From Alphaproteobacteria bacterium (lineage in GTDB: Bacteria; Pseudomonadota; Alphaproteobacteria; Ferrovibrionales; Ferrovibrionaceae), in contig CANJGB010000001.1 of assembly GCA_947473805.1 (NCBI GenBank), positions 167,413 to 231,412 on the forward strand: a stretch of 64,000 nucleotides of DNA, in the 5' to 3' direction. Below are positions 26,372 to 40,317 of this stretch, piece by piece. How positions within the stretch are numbered: the stretch's first letter is position 1; each line of letters begins with the position of its first letter. A program made the position numbers and the translations under genes. The notes under the pieces are model-generated. The model searched no databases. It saw nothing but the letters and a program-made list of their open reading frames with translations, and was not told the origin of the DNA.

Positions 26372-27076
26372 TTACGTACGCAATTCCGTGCCGATGGCGC
26401 GTGCGGCGGCCGCAGGGTCTGTCGCGCCGGTAATGGGCCGGCCGATGACGAGATAATCCGCGCCCAGCGTCATGGCTTCGCGCGGTGTCATGACACGCTT
26501 CTGGTCGCCGGCATCACTGCCTGCCGGGCGGATGCCCGGTACGACCAGCTTGAACTTCGATCCGGCCTGCGTGCGCAAGCTCGCGATCTCGGTTGCCGCG
26601 CAGATCACGCCATCGCAACCCGCCGCCTCGGCCAGCGCGGCGAGGCGCTTCACTTGTGCCTCCACGGTCCCCGACACGCCGGTCGCCGCCAGGTCGCTGG
26701 CATCCAGCGAGGTCAGCACCGTCACCGCCAGGATCAGGGGCGTATTCTTTGCGGCCCTTGCCTCCGCCACCGCCGCCTTCAGCATCGCGCTGCCGCCGCC
26801 CGCATGGACGGTCAGGCAGAACGGCGCCACGGCGGCAATCGCGGCGCGTACGCCGCCGGCCACCGTGTTCGGGATATCGTGGAATTTCAGATCCAGGAAC
26901 AGGGCCGCACCGGGCGGCAATACCGCGCGCACGCCCTGCGGCCCGTGCGCGGTGAAGAACTCCTTGCCCAGCTTGATGCCAAAACCGGCGGCCGCGGCCG
27001 AAGCGGCAAGGCGCTTCGCCTGGTCCAGGTCGATGGTGTCGATGGCGCAGAACGCCAGCACGCCGGGTGCGGTCAT
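26372..27076 (-). CDS. pyrF: Orotidine 5'-phosphate decarboxylase
   Basis: A 234-residue enzyme for the last step of UMP synthesis. The catalytic charged array is DLKFHD at residues 62-67 (Asp62, Lys64, Asp67), followed by IPNTVAGGV. The phosphate-binding GIRP and IGRPITGA occur near the C-terminus. The ATG at 27076 overlaps the lapA stop by four bases. In contrast to its trpF neighbour, every key motif is intact. Confidence 0.96.
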   Translation of the reverse strand: MTAPGVLAFCAIDTIDLDQAKRLAASAAAAGFGIKLGKEFFTAHGPQGVRAVLPPGAALFLDLKFHDIPNTVAGGVRAAIAAVAPFCLTVHAGGGSAMLKAAVAEARAAKNTPLILAVTVLTSLDASDLAATGVSGTVEAQVKRLAALAEAAGCDGVICAATEIASLRTQAGSKFKLVVPGIRPAGSDAGDQKRVMTPREAMTLGADYLVIGRPITGATDPAAAARAIGTELRT

Positions 27077-27390
27077 GGCGGCGGGGTTATAGCAGGCCGG
27101 GTATCCGTTGGGGGCGTGGTTTTTAACTGCGCCACTTCGCCCTGCAGGCGCTGGGCTTCGCGCCGGTGGTCGCGCGCCGCGACCCGGTGCCGGCGGGCGC
27201 TCCACCACGCGATGGATCCGCCCAGGACGATGCCCGCCAGGATGCCCAGGAACAGGACCGCAAACAGCGGGACCTCCACCGGATCCAGCAGGGGATAGAG
27301 GCTGAACAGCACGGTGGCGCGGTTATCCACCGCGATCACGATGGCCAGCAGCGCGACCAGTATGTACAGGGATAAACGGATGAATTTCAT
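27073..27390 (-). CDS. lapA: LapA/DUF1049 membrane protein
   Basis: A 105-residue inner-membrane protein with two spans (about residues 4-21 and 42-63) and a charged coiled C-terminus (SARRHRVAARDHRREAQRL). This fits the LapA (YciS) family; in E. coli LapA works with LapB to control LpxC turnover and lipopolysaccharide level. The place next to ihfB is conserved in alphaproteobacteria. The C-terminal tail is proline/threonine-rich. Confidence 0.82.
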   Translation of the reverse strand: MKFIRLSLYILVALLAIVIAVDNRATVLFSLYPLLDPVEVPLFAVLFLGILAGIVLGGSIAWWSARRHRVAARDHRREAQRLQGEVAQLKTTPPTDTRPAITPPP

Positions 27391-27433
27391 GCGGGGGACA
27401 GTTTAACCCATCCCGCTGGCGCGGTCGTGCGCC

Positions 27434-27754
27434 TTAAGCCTCGTGCTCATCCTCGTGGTCATCGTCTGGATGGGCGCCGCCATTCAGGCTTTCGCGCAAT
27501 TCCTTGCCGGTCTTGAAAAACGGCACGAATTTCTGCGCCACCGACACGGCATCGCCGGTACGCGGGTTGCGGCCGGTGCGCGCCGGGCGTTCCTTGACGG
27601 AAAAGGCGCCGAATCCGCGCAGCTCGACCCGGTCGCCGCGCGCCAGCGCAGCGGTGATTTCGTCGAAAATGCAGCCTACGATGCGTTCGATGTCGCGCTG
27701 GTAGAGATGCGGATTTTTCTCCGCCAGCCGCGCGATCAGCTCGGACTTGATCAT
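27434..27754 (-). CDS. ihfB: Integration host factor subunit beta
   Basis: A 106-residue DNA-bending protein of the HU/IHF family. [23 protein letters not shown] starts the protein; the [19 protein letters not shown] segment holds the beta arms with the intercalating proline. An acidic His-rich tail ([12 protein letters not shown]) extends the core. The ATG at 27754 is chosen because upstream sequence shows no homology. It lies 49 bases after sppA, an order often seen in rhizobia. Confidence 0.93.
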   Translation of the reverse strand: MIKSELIARLAEKNPHLYQRDIERIVGCIFDEITAALARGDRVELRGFGAFSVKERPARTGRNPRTGDAVSVAQKFVPFFKTGKELRESLNGGAHPDDDHEDEHEA

Positions 27755-27803
27755 CCCGGTATACCCCCGCCCGTCGCCCCCCTCCGAGGCAGCCGGCCGT
27801 TCC

Positions 27804-28712
27804 CTACCGATCAGGGTGCCAAAGGGAAACCAGCCCGTCAAGGGTAAGTCGTTCTGACAGAACAATTTTTCGGATCGAAGAGCTGGCTTCGCCCAGCCAG
27901 CCGGAGGCGTCCTCGACCTTTACCCTCCGCACCGGCAGGTGTGCGTCGATGCCGCGGGCGCTCGCCAGCCAGGCCAAAGCCTCGGTTTCGCCCCCCAGTT
28001 CATCGATCAATTTATCGTCCAGCGCCGCCCGGCCGGTCAGAACCCGGCCATCGGCGACCTGCAAAACCGCTTCGCGCGGCAGTTTCCGGCGGTCCGAGAC
28101 CAGGCTGACGAACCATGAATAGGTACCGTCGATGGTCTGCTGCAGGGACTGGCGGCCCTCCGGCGACAATTTCCTGAACGGGCTGGGCTGGTCCTTTAGG
28201 GGGCCTGACGTGATGGATTCGGCACTGACCCCCAGCTTTTCCATCAGTTTCGAGAATTCCGCAGTCTGCAGGATCACGCCGATCGAGCCGGTGAGCGAGG
28301 TTTCGCGGGCGAAGATGCGGTCCCCGGCCAGGGCGATCAGGTAACCGGCCGAGGCGCCAAGGGTGCCGATCACCGCCACGACCGGCTTGTGCTGGGCGAC
28401 CCTGCGCAGGCCCGTGTACAGCGTCTCGCCGCCGAACGTGGTGCCGCCGGGACTGTTGATCCTGACGATCACCGCCTTCACGTGGTCGTCCTTTGCCAGG
28501 TTCGCCAGCGCACGATCCAGGCCGGGGTCCTCGGCGATCACGCCGTTCACTTCCAGCCGGGCGATGCGGTCGCCGGCGAACATCCCGTCGGAATCGGTCC
28601 CTTCGACCGCCACCAGGACCATCCCCAGGACGGCGACCACGAACAGCGCGCGCCACAGGATCAGCCGGCGCTTCAGCCGGCGGCGTTCCAGCAAGGCATC
28701 CGCATCGAGCAT
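27804..28712 (-). CDS. sppA: Signal peptide peptidase SppA, short form (S49 family)
   Basis: A 302-residue membrane-anchored serine protease that degrades leftover signal peptides. The anchor spans residues 17-37. The nucleophile is Ser121 in [12 protein letters not shown] and the general base Lys173 in [25 protein letters not shown] is the conserved oxyanion region. It is the half-length form typical of alphaproteobacteria and Gram-positives. The ATG at 28712 lies two bases after the stop of the SnoaL-like gene. Confidence 0.93.
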   Translation of the reverse strand: MLDADALLERRRLKRRLILWRALFVVAVLGMVLVAVEGTDSDGMFAGDRIARLEVNGVIAEDPGLDRALANLAKDDHVKAVIVRINSPGGTTFGGETLYTGLRRVAQHKPVVAVIGTLGASAGYLIALAGDRIFARETSLTGSIGVILQTAEFSKLMEKLGVSAESITSGPLKDQPSPFRKLSPEGRQSLQQTIDGTYSWFVSLVSDRRKLPREAVLQVADGRVLTGRAALDDKLIDELGGETEALAWLASARGIDAHLPVRRVKVEDASGWLGEASSSIRKIVLSERLTLDGLVSLWHPDR

Positions 28713-28714
28713 GT

Positions 28715-29278
28715 CTATTCTCCTGCCTTGAGCGGCGTTGTGTCGTGCCCGAACAGGGCATAGCCGGCATCGCTGGCGCCGCGGGCACCCATTACACACG
28801 GGCCGCCAAAAATGCCGCGTTCCCAGTCGGCCGAATCCGCAAATTCGCGAAACCAGTCCACGACCACGACGCGCTCGCGGATGCGCCACTCGCCATGACG
28901 CTTCTCCATTCGGTCCAGGTAGCGGCCGGCGGTGATGGCGTCGCGCTTCACGCCCTGGTCATCATTCAGGCGGTGATAGGCGTGATAGTACGATTCCACC
29001 TGCGCCGCCGCGCCATCGATGCGGATATGAATATTGGTCAGCACATGTTGCGTCTGATCCATGCGACGCAGCTTCGGCATCGCGCGGTCGACGAAGTGGT
29101 GTCCGTTCTGCGGCGCGCGTCCCGGCATGGCGTGGCTGTCGGTGCCGTCGGGCCAATAGGCGGATTTCATCAGGTCCGGCTCGCAGCGGTCGGCGCCGCG
29201 GCAATAGCGCGTCAGGCAATCGCGGATCGCCTCGCGGTCCAGCAGTTCCTGCAGCGTCTGGGCATCCCCGTCGGTCAT
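28715..29278 (-). CDS. SnoaL-like / NTF2-fold protein
   Basis: A 187-residue protein of the SnoaL-4 type NTF2 fold. LQELLDREAIRDCLTRYCRGADRCEPDLM and the following YWPDGTD match the N-terminal pattern of this group, which includes hydroxysteroid and aromatic ring dehydratase-like proteins and ring-hydroxylating dioxygenase small-subunit relatives. Its substrate is unknown. It stands two bases upstream of sppA, which suggests co-transcription but not shared function. Confidence 0.75.
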   Translation of the reverse strand: MTDGDAQTLQELLDREAIRDCLTRYCRGADRCEPDLMKSAYWPDGTDSHAMPGRAPQNGHHFVDRAMPKLRRMDQTQHVLTNIHIRIDGAAAQVESYYHAYHRLNDDQGVKRDAITAGRYLDRMEKRHGEWRIRERVVVVDWFREFADSADWERGIFGGPCVMGARGASDAGYALFGHDTTPLKAGE

Positions 29279-29305
29279 GCCGCCATCATAGGCGGCAGCG
29301 CAGCC

Positions 29306-30058
29306 TCATGCCACCGGCGGGGGCCTGTGCTTCCGCTTCTTCCGCCGCGTCAGCATGTTCAACGCCTCGACCGCCGTCGAGAAGGCCATCGCGGCATAGA
29401 TATAGCCCTTGGGCACATGCACGCCGAAGCCGTCGGCAATAAGTGTGGTGCCGATCAACAGCAGGAAGCCCAAAGCCAACATGACCAGTGTCGGGTTGGC
29501 CTGGATGAAATTGGCCATCGGCGTCGCGGCCACCATCATCAGCGCCACGGTGACGACCACCGCGATGATCATGATCGGGATATGCGGCGTCATGCCCACC
29601 GCTGTGATGATGCTGTCGATCGAGAACACGAGGTCCAGCAGCAGGATCTGGCCGATGGCCGCGCCCATGGTCATGCCGGCATGGGTGGCGCCAAAGGGCG
29701 CCTCGCCGGGCTCTTCGTCCACGCTGTGGTGGATTTCCTTGGTCGCCTTCCAGACCAGGAACAGGCCGCCGGCGATCAGGATGATGTCGCGCCAGGAAAA
29801 GCCCTGGCCGAAAAGGGTCACGACCGGGGTGGTCAGCGTGACGATGATGGCGATGGTGCCCAGCAGCGCCAGGCGCAGGATCAACGCCAGGCCGATGCCG
29901 GCGCGGCGCGCGGTCGCCTGCTGGTGGGCGGGCAGGCGGTTGGTCAGGATCGAGATGAAAATCAGGTTGTCGATCCCCAGCACCACTTCCATGGCGATCA
30001 GGGTGATGAGGGCGACCCAGGCTGCCGGATCGGCAGCCAGTGTGAGCAGATAGTCCAT
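29306..30058 (-). CDS. TerC-family integral membrane protein
   Basis: A 250-residue membrane protein with about seven spans. [15 protein letters not shown] (about residues 24-38) and [17 protein letters not shown] (about 140-156) carry the paired acidic residues conserved in TerC/YgdQ/YoaE proteins, and [18 protein letters not shown] ends the core. Members export manganese or other metals or are tied to tellurite resistance. A basic tail ([11 protein letters not shown]) follows. I looked for a manganese riboswitch in the leader and did not find a convincing one. Confidence 0.88.
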   Translation of the reverse strand: MDYLLTLAADPAAWVALITLIAMEVVLGIDNLIFISILTNRLPAHQQATARRAGIGLALILRLALLGTIAIIVTLTTPVVTLFGQGFSWRDIILIAGGLFLVWKATKEIHHSVDEEPGEAPFGATHAGMTMGAAIGQILLLDLVFSIDSIITAVGMTPHIPIMIIAVVVTVALMMVAATPMANFIQANPTLVMLALGFLLLIGTTLIADGFGVHVPKGYIYAAMAFSTAVEALNMLTRRKKRKHRPPPVA

Positions 30059-30147
30059 GACCGGTCCGAACCCCCTCTCGGTTGACCGAAGGGAGATAGG
30101 CGGTCAGGGGGCTGTTGCCAAGTGCGGAAGGGCCGAAACAGCCGCCG

Positions 30148-30639
30148 CTAGCGCGGTTTTGTCTCCGTAATGTCGACGCGTACGCCGACAATGCCGCCAT
30201 TGGCCAGGCGCCGTTCGTGGATCAGCAGGCGCCGGCCGTCGGCCAGCAGTTCTTCGTACCGGCCGCTTGCCTCGTGGTGTCGGCGCACGCAGGCCTCGAT
30301 CCAGGTTTCGAGATCCAGGCCGGCATCGGCGAACTGGCCGCGGCGGGTGCATTCGGCAACGATGTCGCGGAACGGGGCGCCGCGCACGAAAAGGTCCTCG
30401 CCCATGGCGTAGATTTCGCGGTACTTGCCATTGCACAGGACCAGGCGGTCGTCGGCGTCCCACAGGGCAAAGCCATCCTCGATCGCCTCGATAGCGAGTA
30501 GCAGGTCCGACTCCGTCGGCCCGCTCTCCCGGGCGATGCTGGCGATACGGGCGCTCAGGTCGGCGATATGGGATTCGACGACGTCGCGGCCGGCGCTGCT
30601 GCGCGGCGAAATGAATTTGAGAATATCAGCGCCCGACAT
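30148..30639 (-). CDS. Single PAS-domain protein without an output domain
   Basis: A 163-residue protein. After an N-terminal helix comes a PAS domain of the PAS_7 type: AIEDGFALWDADDRLVLCNG, then KYREIYAMGEDLFVRGAPF, and the ending GGIVGVRVDITE. The same PAS type occurs in the DivL-like protein at 11403. No kinase, cyclase or other output domain follows. It could be a stand-alone sensor that acts by protein contact, or the leftover N-terminus of a larger protein. The ATG at 30639 is used; the frame stays open 21 codons upstream. Confidence 0.72.
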   Translation of the reverse strand: MSGADILKFISPRSSAGRDVVESHIADLSARIASIARESGPTESDLLLAIEAIEDGFALWDADDRLVLCNGKYREIYAMGEDLFVRGAPFRDIVAECTRRGQFADAGLDLETWIEACVRRHHEASGRYEELLADGRRLLIHERRLANGGIVGVRVDITETKPR

Positions 30640-31003
30640 AGTGCCTTTTGATCGCCGATCCTGCGGCGGCAATCCATAGGCACAATAATCTATAGTCGGC
30701 AACGTCTAGGCTGATCCGCCAACCTGTCCTCAGGCGCCGGCCGCCTGCTTTGCGCGCGCCATGTCCTTAAGCACCGCCATGATCTGGGGCACGTCCAGCG
30801 GCTTGGTCATGTAGCGGAGGAAGCCGGCGCGGCGGCGCCCGCCGACCCACCTGCGTTGGATGCCCCCAAGAGACCCCCGGCCGCGATATCTATCGCAATG
30901 CTATTAGAGGCAAAACCTGCCGGGAGAAGGGTTAAGGGCGGGTTGCCAGTCGGATGTGGACAGACGTTTTATCGGTTAGGCTCGGGCCATAGCCGCAAGC
31001 CAC
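30640..31003. other. 364-base stretch without an intact gene
   Basis: The left third (30640-30729) is the leader of the PAS gene. The middle (30730-30840) holds a receiver-domain remnant, listed separately. The rest (30841-31003) has lower G+C than its surroundings and shows nothing I recognise: no tRNA, no inverted repeat of note, no convincing reading frame. Confidence 0.6.
30730..30840 (-). pseudogene. Remnant of a response-regulator receiver domain
   Basis: Reading the minus strand to the stop at 30730-30732 gives the peptide AGFLRYMTKPLDVPQIMAVL followed by KDMARAKQAAGA. This is the C-terminal end of a CheY-like receiver: the TKP holds the conserved Lys-Pro, and the last helix follows. 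Homology stops near 30835, and there is no acidic pocket or phospho-acceptor Asp upstream. The frame has no suitable start. It appears that the first three quarters of a receiver gene were deleted or replaced by the adjacent lower-GC segment. Confidence 0.7.
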
Positions 31004-31333
31004 CTAGTGCTTGCTTGTGGGATAGTCGAAAAGGTCGAAGAGTGCTGGGCCGATGACACAAAGAACGGCTGCGACAACTACCGCTGCGGCGGGGTAGAGC
31101 CGTGGGTGCCGCGTCGGCCAGCGGGGTCCAAAAAAGGAACCGAAGCCCAGAGCCGCCGGAATAAATATCAAGGCGACAATGAAACGCAGCTCGGGATAGG
31201 GCGATTCGCCCAATGAAATGCGGGTCTTTACACTTGAACTGGCAAGCGCGGCGACAATCAGGCATACCGGTGCAGCCAGCGCGCATCCGATAGTCAAAAT
31301 CCACAATCCGCCGTTCGCTAGAATGCGAAACAT
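31004..31333 (-). CDS. Hypothetical small membrane protein
   Basis: I do not recognise this 109-residue protein. It has three hydrophobic segments at about residues 8-32, 50-68 and 81-102, with a short polar stretch between the first two (SSSVKTRISLGESPYPEL). The ATG at 31333 follows a G-rich stretch that could serve as a ribosome site. Its base composition is less GC-rich than the neighbours, and it sits beside a broken receiver gene, so it may have come in by transfer. It diverges from mdh. Confidence 0.5.
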   Translation of the reverse strand: MFRILANGGLWILTIGCALAAPVCLIVAALASSSVKTRISLGESPYPELRFIVALIFIPAALGFGSFFGPRWPTRHPRLYPAAAVVVAAVLCVIGPALFDLFDYPTSKH

Positions 31334-31393
31334 CGAAGGCCCCCTAGACGTCCAATTGAGTAACTTAAGGAAGGGCTGTGGCGCTACTCACCC

Positions 31394-32427
<1,034 letters not shown>

Positions 32428-32440
32428 CCGGACCGGTATC

Positions 32441-32473
32441 CCGGGAAAAGGCGGCAATTCCGCCGTTTTCCGG
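32441..32473 (+). terminator. Stem-loop after mdh
   Basis: CCGGGAAAAGGCGG (32441-32454) pairs with CCGCCGTTTTCCGG (32460-32473) around the loop CAATT, with one bulged base on each side. The TTTT lies inside the stem and no T-run follows, so termination may be partial. It would allow some read-through from mdh into sucC. Confidence 0.5.
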
Positions 32474-32484
32474 GCCATCCGCCA

Positions 32485-32512
32485 TTGCTTCGCAACATGG
32501 CGGTGCTATAAC
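32485..32512 (+). promoter_or_regulatory. Likely sucC promoter
   Basis: TTGCTT (32485-32490) and TATAAC (32507-32512) are 16 bases apart. The region is spanned by an inverted repeat, CCGCCAT (32479-32485) and ATGGCGG (32497-32503), which covers the -35 and most of the spacer and could be an operator. The sucC ATG is 60 bases further, with AAGGGGA at 32563-32569. Confidence 0.55.
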
Positions 32513-32572
32513 CGGGCTCCTCGATAAACTTGCGTCCATTTCGGGCCCAACGGCCGTGATCCAAGGGGACAC

Positions 32573-33768
<1,196 letters not shown>

Positions 33769-33769
<1 letters not shown>

Positions 33770-34644
33770 TGGCCGTTCTGGTCAACAAGAACACCAAGGT
33801 CATCTGCCAGGGTTTCACCGGCAACCAGGGTACGTTCCACTCCGAGCAGGCGATTGCCTACGGCACGAAAATGGTCGGTGGCACCTCGCCGGGCAAGGGC
33901 GGCTCGATCCATCTCGGCCTGCCGGTGTTCGACACCGTGGCGCAGGCGGTCGAGAAGACCGGCGCCGATGCCAGTGTGATCTACGTGCCGCCGCCGTTCG
34001 CGGCGGACGCGATCCTCGAGGCGATCGACGCGGAAATCCCGCTGATCGTCTGCATCACCGAGGGCATTCCGGTGCTCGACATGGTGACCGTGAAGCGCGC
34101 CCTGCAGGGGTCGCGCAGCCGCCTGATTGGGCCGAACTGCCCGGGCGTCATCACCCCGGATGAGTGCAAGATCGGCATCATGCCGGGCCATATCCACAAG
34201 CGCGGCAAGGTCGGCATCGTGTCCCGTTCGGGCACGCTGACCTACGAGGCGGTGGCGCAGACCACGGCGACCGGCCTTGGCCAGACGACCTGCATCGGAA
34301 TCGGCGGCGACCCGGTCAACGGCACCAACTTCGTCGACAGTCTCGAACTGTTCCTGGGCGACCCGGAAACCGAGATGATCATCATGATCGGCGAGATCGG
34401 CGGCGACGCCGAGGTCAAGGGTGCGGAGTTTCTTAAGAAGTCCAAGGTTAAAAAGCCGACTGTCGGCTTCATCGCCGGCCGAACGGCACCGCCGGGGCGT
34501 CGCATGGGCCATGCCGGTGCGATCATCTCGGGCGGCAGTGACACCGCCGAATTCAAGGTCGACGCCATGCGCGCGGCCGGAATTCGCGTGGCGGACAGCC
34601 CGGCGGCCTTGGGTTCGACGCTGGTTCAGCTCCTGCGCGGCTGA
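33769..34644 (+). CDS. sucD: Succinyl-CoA synthetase subunit alpha
   Basis: A 291-residue subunit that binds CoA and carries the phosphohistidine. It has the N-terminal CoA site [41 protein letters not shown] and, near residue 245, the active-site His in [10 protein letters not shown]. It turns succinyl-CoA into succinate with formation of a nucleoside triphosphate. sucA follows after 104 bases. Confidence 0.97.
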
Positions 34645-34663
34645 TCTATATTAGATAGGGTGA

Positions 34664-34682
34664 CCGGGGCAGCAGTCCCCGG
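34664..34682 (+). other. Short stem-loop between sucD and sucA
   Basis: CCGGGG (34664-34669) and CCCCGG (34677-34682) enclose a 7-base loop within the 104-base sucD-sucA gap. No T-run follows. It may be an RNA processing or stability element that tunes the SucA level. I did not recognise a known sucA-associated RNA motif. Confidence 0.35.
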
Positions 34683-34748
34683 CACCGGAGGAAGCGCGCA
34701 GGGTTTGCCACGGGACGCCGGGCGGTAACGTCCGGCGCTGTAACGACC

Positions 34749-37658
34749 ATGACGGCGCAACTCGACCAGACCTCCTTCCTGTACGCGGGCAACAGCGCGT
34801 TCATCGAATCCCTGTATGCCAAGTACCTGGGCGACCCCAATTCGGTCGATCCCTCTTGGCGGCAATTGTTCGAGGCGCTAGGCGACGACCCGGCGCTGGT
34901 CGAGCAGAGCCGCAAGGGCCCGTCGTGGCAGCCGAAGCAGATGGCCGGCCTGTTCGACGAGGAAGGCCTGCTGGGCGCCGGTGGCAAGGCCGAGAAGGCG
35001 GCGGCCCGCGCGGTCACGACCGGCGCCGATGCGCGCGCCGCGGCGATGGACACCATTCGCGCCGCGATGCTGATCCGCAACTACCGCATCCGCGGCCACC
35101 TGAAGGCCAATCTCGATCCGCTCGGCCTCGAGACGCAAGGCGAGCATCCGGAACTGCGTCCGGAAAGCTACGGCTTCACCGAGGCCGATCTCGACCGGCC
35201 GATCTTCATCGACTTCATGCTCGGGCTTGAGACCGCGACGGTCCGCGAGATCATGCAGATTCTCGAGCGCACCTATTGCTCGACCATCGGCGTCGAGTTC
35301 ATGCACATCTACCACCCCGAGCAGAAGGCCTGGATCCAGGAGCGCATCGAAGGCCGCGACAAGGAAATCTCGTTCACGCCCGAGGGCAAGAAGGCGATCC
35401 TGAACAAACTGGTCGAGGCCGAGCATTTCGAGCGCTTCTGCCAGATCAAGTTCACCACCACCAAGCGCTTCGGGCTTGAGGGCGGCGAGGCGCTGATCCC
35501 CGCCATGGAGGCGATCATCAAGCGCGGCGGCCAGCTGGGCGTCGTCGATATCGAGCTGGGCATGCCGCACCGCGGCCGGCTGAACGTGCTGGCCAACGTG
35601 ATGTCCAAGCCCTACCGCGCCATCTTCACCGAGTTCCAGGGCGCCAGTTCGCAGCCGAACGACGTGCAGGGGTCGGGCGACGTGAAGTATCACCTGGGCT
35701 CGTCGTCGGACCGCGAGTTCGACGGCAACAAGGTCCACCTGTCGCTGGCCGCCAATCCGTCGCACCTCGAGGCGGTGAATCCGGTCGTGCTGGGCAAGGC
35801 GCGCGCCAAGCAGGCGCAGCTGTCCGACCAGTCGCGCATCAAGCTGGGCATGCTGAACGACGAGGAGCGCGGCAAGGTGCTGTCGATCCTGCTGCACGGC
35901 GATGCCGCCTTTGCCGGACAGGGCCTGGTCGCGGAATGTTTCGGCCTTGCCGACCTGCGCGGCTACCGCACCGGCGGCACCATCCACATCATCGTGAACA
36001 ACCAGATCGGCTTTACGACCTCGCCGAAATATTCGCGCTCGTCGCCCTATCCCAGCGACCTCGCCAAGGGCTACCAGGCGCCGATTTTCCACGTGAACGG
36101 CGACGACCCCGAGGCCGTCACCCACGTCTGCAAGATCGCGACCGAGTTCCGGCAGAAGTTCCTGAAGGACGTCGTGGTCGACATGTTCTGCTACCGCCGC
36201 CACGGCCACAACGAGACCGACGAGCCGGCATTCACCCAGCCGCTGATGTACCGCAAGATCGCGCAGCATCCGACGACGCGGCAGATCTATACCAAGCGCC
36301 TGGTCGACGAGGGCCTGATCACCGAGGCCGAGGGCGAGGGCGTGGTCGCCGCGTTCCACGCGCGTCTCGACGAGGAGTTCGAGGCCGCCAAGAGCTTCAA
36401 GACCAACAAGGCCGACTGGCTGGAAGGCCGCTGGAGCGGCTTCACCACCGCGCCCGACGATGACCGTCGCGGCACGACCGGTGTTGATCTCGCGACGCTT
36501 AAGGAGATGGGCCTCAAGCTGACCACGGTCCCCGACGGCGTCAGCGTCCACAAGACGCTGCAGCGCATCCTTGCCGGCAAGCGCAAGACCATCGAGGAAG
36601 GCCAGGGCATCGATTGGGCCACGGGCGAGGCGCTGGCCTTCGGCTCGCTGCTGCTCGAAGGCTATCCGGTCCGTCTGTCTGGCCAGGACAGCGGGCGCGG
36701 CACATTCAGCCAGCGCCACTCCGTCTGGGTCGATCAGCAGACCGAGGAGCGTTTCCTGCCGCTCAATAATCTCGCTGAAAAGCAGCCTGCCTATTACGAG
36801 GTGCACGACAGCCTGTTGTCCGAGTTCGCGGTGCTGGGCTTCGAGTACGGCTACTCGATGGCCGAGCCCAAGGCGCTCGCCATCTGGGAGGCGCAGTTCG
36901 GCGACTTTGTCAACGGCGCCCAGGTCATGTTCGACCAGTTCATCGTGTCCGGCGAATCGAAGTGGCTGCGCATGTCGGGCCTCGTTATGCTGCTGCCGCA
37001 CGGCTATGAGGGGCAGGGACCGGAGCACTCGTCCGCCCGGCTCGAGCGTTTCCTCCAGCTCTGCGCCGAGGACAACATCCAGGTGCTGAACTGCACCACG
37101 CCGTCGAACTACTTCCACGCGCTGCGCCGCCAGATCCACCGCAGCTTCCGCAAGCCGCTGATCGTGATGGCGCCGAAGTCCCTGCTGAAGAGCCGGTTGG
37201 CAACCTCGGCCCTCAGCGAGATGGCGACCGGCACCAGCTTCCACCGCGTGCTGGACGATATCGGCACCGTCGCCGCCGACGACAAGATCAAGCGCGTCGT
37301 GCTGTGTTCGGGCAAGGTCTACTACGACCTGCACGAGGAGCGCGAGAAGCGCGGCCTCAAGGACGTCTACATCATGCGGGTCGAGCAGCTCTATCCGTTC
37401 CCCAAGCATGTGGTGGCGACCTACCTGCAGCGCTTCTCCAAGGCGACCAAGTTCGTCTGGTGCCAGGAGGAGCCGCAGAACATGGGTTCGTGGTTCTTCG
37501 TCACCTCGCGCATCGAGGAATCGCTCGAGCGCGCGGGCCACAAGAACAAGCGGCCCGTCTATGCCGGTCGCAAGGAATCGGCGTCGCCGGCGACCGGCCT
37601 GCACCGGCAGCACGTTGCCGAACAGGCGGCCCTGGTCGAGGCGGCGTTTGTCGGCTAA
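34749..37658 (+). CDS. sucA: 2-oxoglutarate dehydrogenase E1 component
   Basis: A 969-residue thiamine-diphosphate enzyme that decarboxylates 2-oxoglutarate and passes the succinyl group to the lipoyl domain of SucB. The N-terminus (FLYAGNSAFIESLYAKYLGD) is the usual E2-binding tail. The ThDP/metal motif is GDAAFAGQG (384-392) with NNQIGFTT about 30 residues later. MPHRGRLNVLANVM, SGQDSGRGTFSQRH and LLPHGYEGQGPEHSSARLER are all family hallmarks. Downstream sucB and lpd complete the complex. Confidence 0.98.
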   Translation: MTAQLDQTSFLYAGNSAFIESLYAKYLGDPNSVDPSWRQLFEALGDDPALVEQSRKGPSWQPKQMAGLFDEEGLLGAGGKAEKAAARAVTTGADARAAAMDTIRAAMLIRNYRIRGHLKANLDPLGLETQGEHPELRPESYGFTEADLDRPIFIDFMLGLETATVREIMQILERTYCSTIGVEFMHIYHPEQKAWIQERIEGRDKEISFTPEGKKAILNKLVEAEHFERFCQIKFTTTKRFGLEGGEALIPAMEAIIKRGGQLGVVDIELGMPHRGRLNVLANVMSKPYRAIFTEFQGASSQPNDVQGSGDVKYHLGSSSDREFDGNKVHLSLAANPSHLEAVNPVVLGKARAKQAQLSDQSRIKLGMLNDEERGKVLSILLHGDAAFAGQGLVAECFGLADLRGYRTGGTIHIIVNNQIGFTTSPKYSRSSPYPSDLAKGYQAPIFHVNGDDPEAVTHVCKIATEFRQKFLKDVVVDMFCYRRHGHNETDEPAFTQPLMYRKIAQHPTTRQIYTKRLVDEGLITEAEGEGVVAAFHARLDEEFEAAKSFKTNKADWLEGRWSGFTTAPDDDRRGTTGVDLATLKEMGLKLTTVPDGVSVHKTLQRILAGKRKTIEEGQGIDWATGEALAFGSLLLEGYPVRLSGQDSGRGTFSQRHSVWVDQQTEERFLPLNNLAEKQPAYYEVHDSLLSEFAVLGFEYGYSMAEPKALAIWEAQFGDFVNGAQVMFDQFIVSGESKWLRMSGLVMLLPHGYEGQGPEHSSARLERFLQLCAEDNIQVLNCTTPSNYFHALRRQIHRSFRKPLIVMAPKSLLKSRLATSALSEMATGTSFHRVLDDIGTVAADDKIKRVVLCSGKVYYDLHEEREKRGLKDVYIMRVEQLYPFPKHVVATYLQRFSKATKFVWCQEEPQNMGSWFFVTSRIEESLERAGHKNKRPVYAGRKESASPATGLHRQHVAEQAALVEAAFVG

Positions 37659-37683
37659 CGCGGATTAAGGAAAGAGGCACGGC

Positions 37684-38883
<1,200 letters not shown>

Positions 38884-38899
38884 AGCGGGAAGCAAGATC

Positions 38900-40309
<1,410 letters not shown>

Positions 40310-40317
40310 GGTCCGCC

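Noticed and set aside
30059-30147. Manganese (yybP-ykoY) riboswitch before the TerC-type gene
   Set aside because: A small hairpin is present near 30072-30095, but the conserved loop sequences could not be aligned with confidence.
30856-31056. A 66-codon plus-strand frame in the gap near 31 kb
   Set aside because: It has no homology or ribosome site and overlaps the orphan membrane gene.
34645-34748. A known sucA-associated RNA motif
   Set aside because: Only a 6-bp stem is visible; the sequence does not match a motif I know.
34878-37613. A 911-codon open frame opposite sucA
   Set aside because: It is a GC-rich codon-position shadow of sucA; the translation is low-complexity (Arg, His, Leu, Gly) and lacks any motif.
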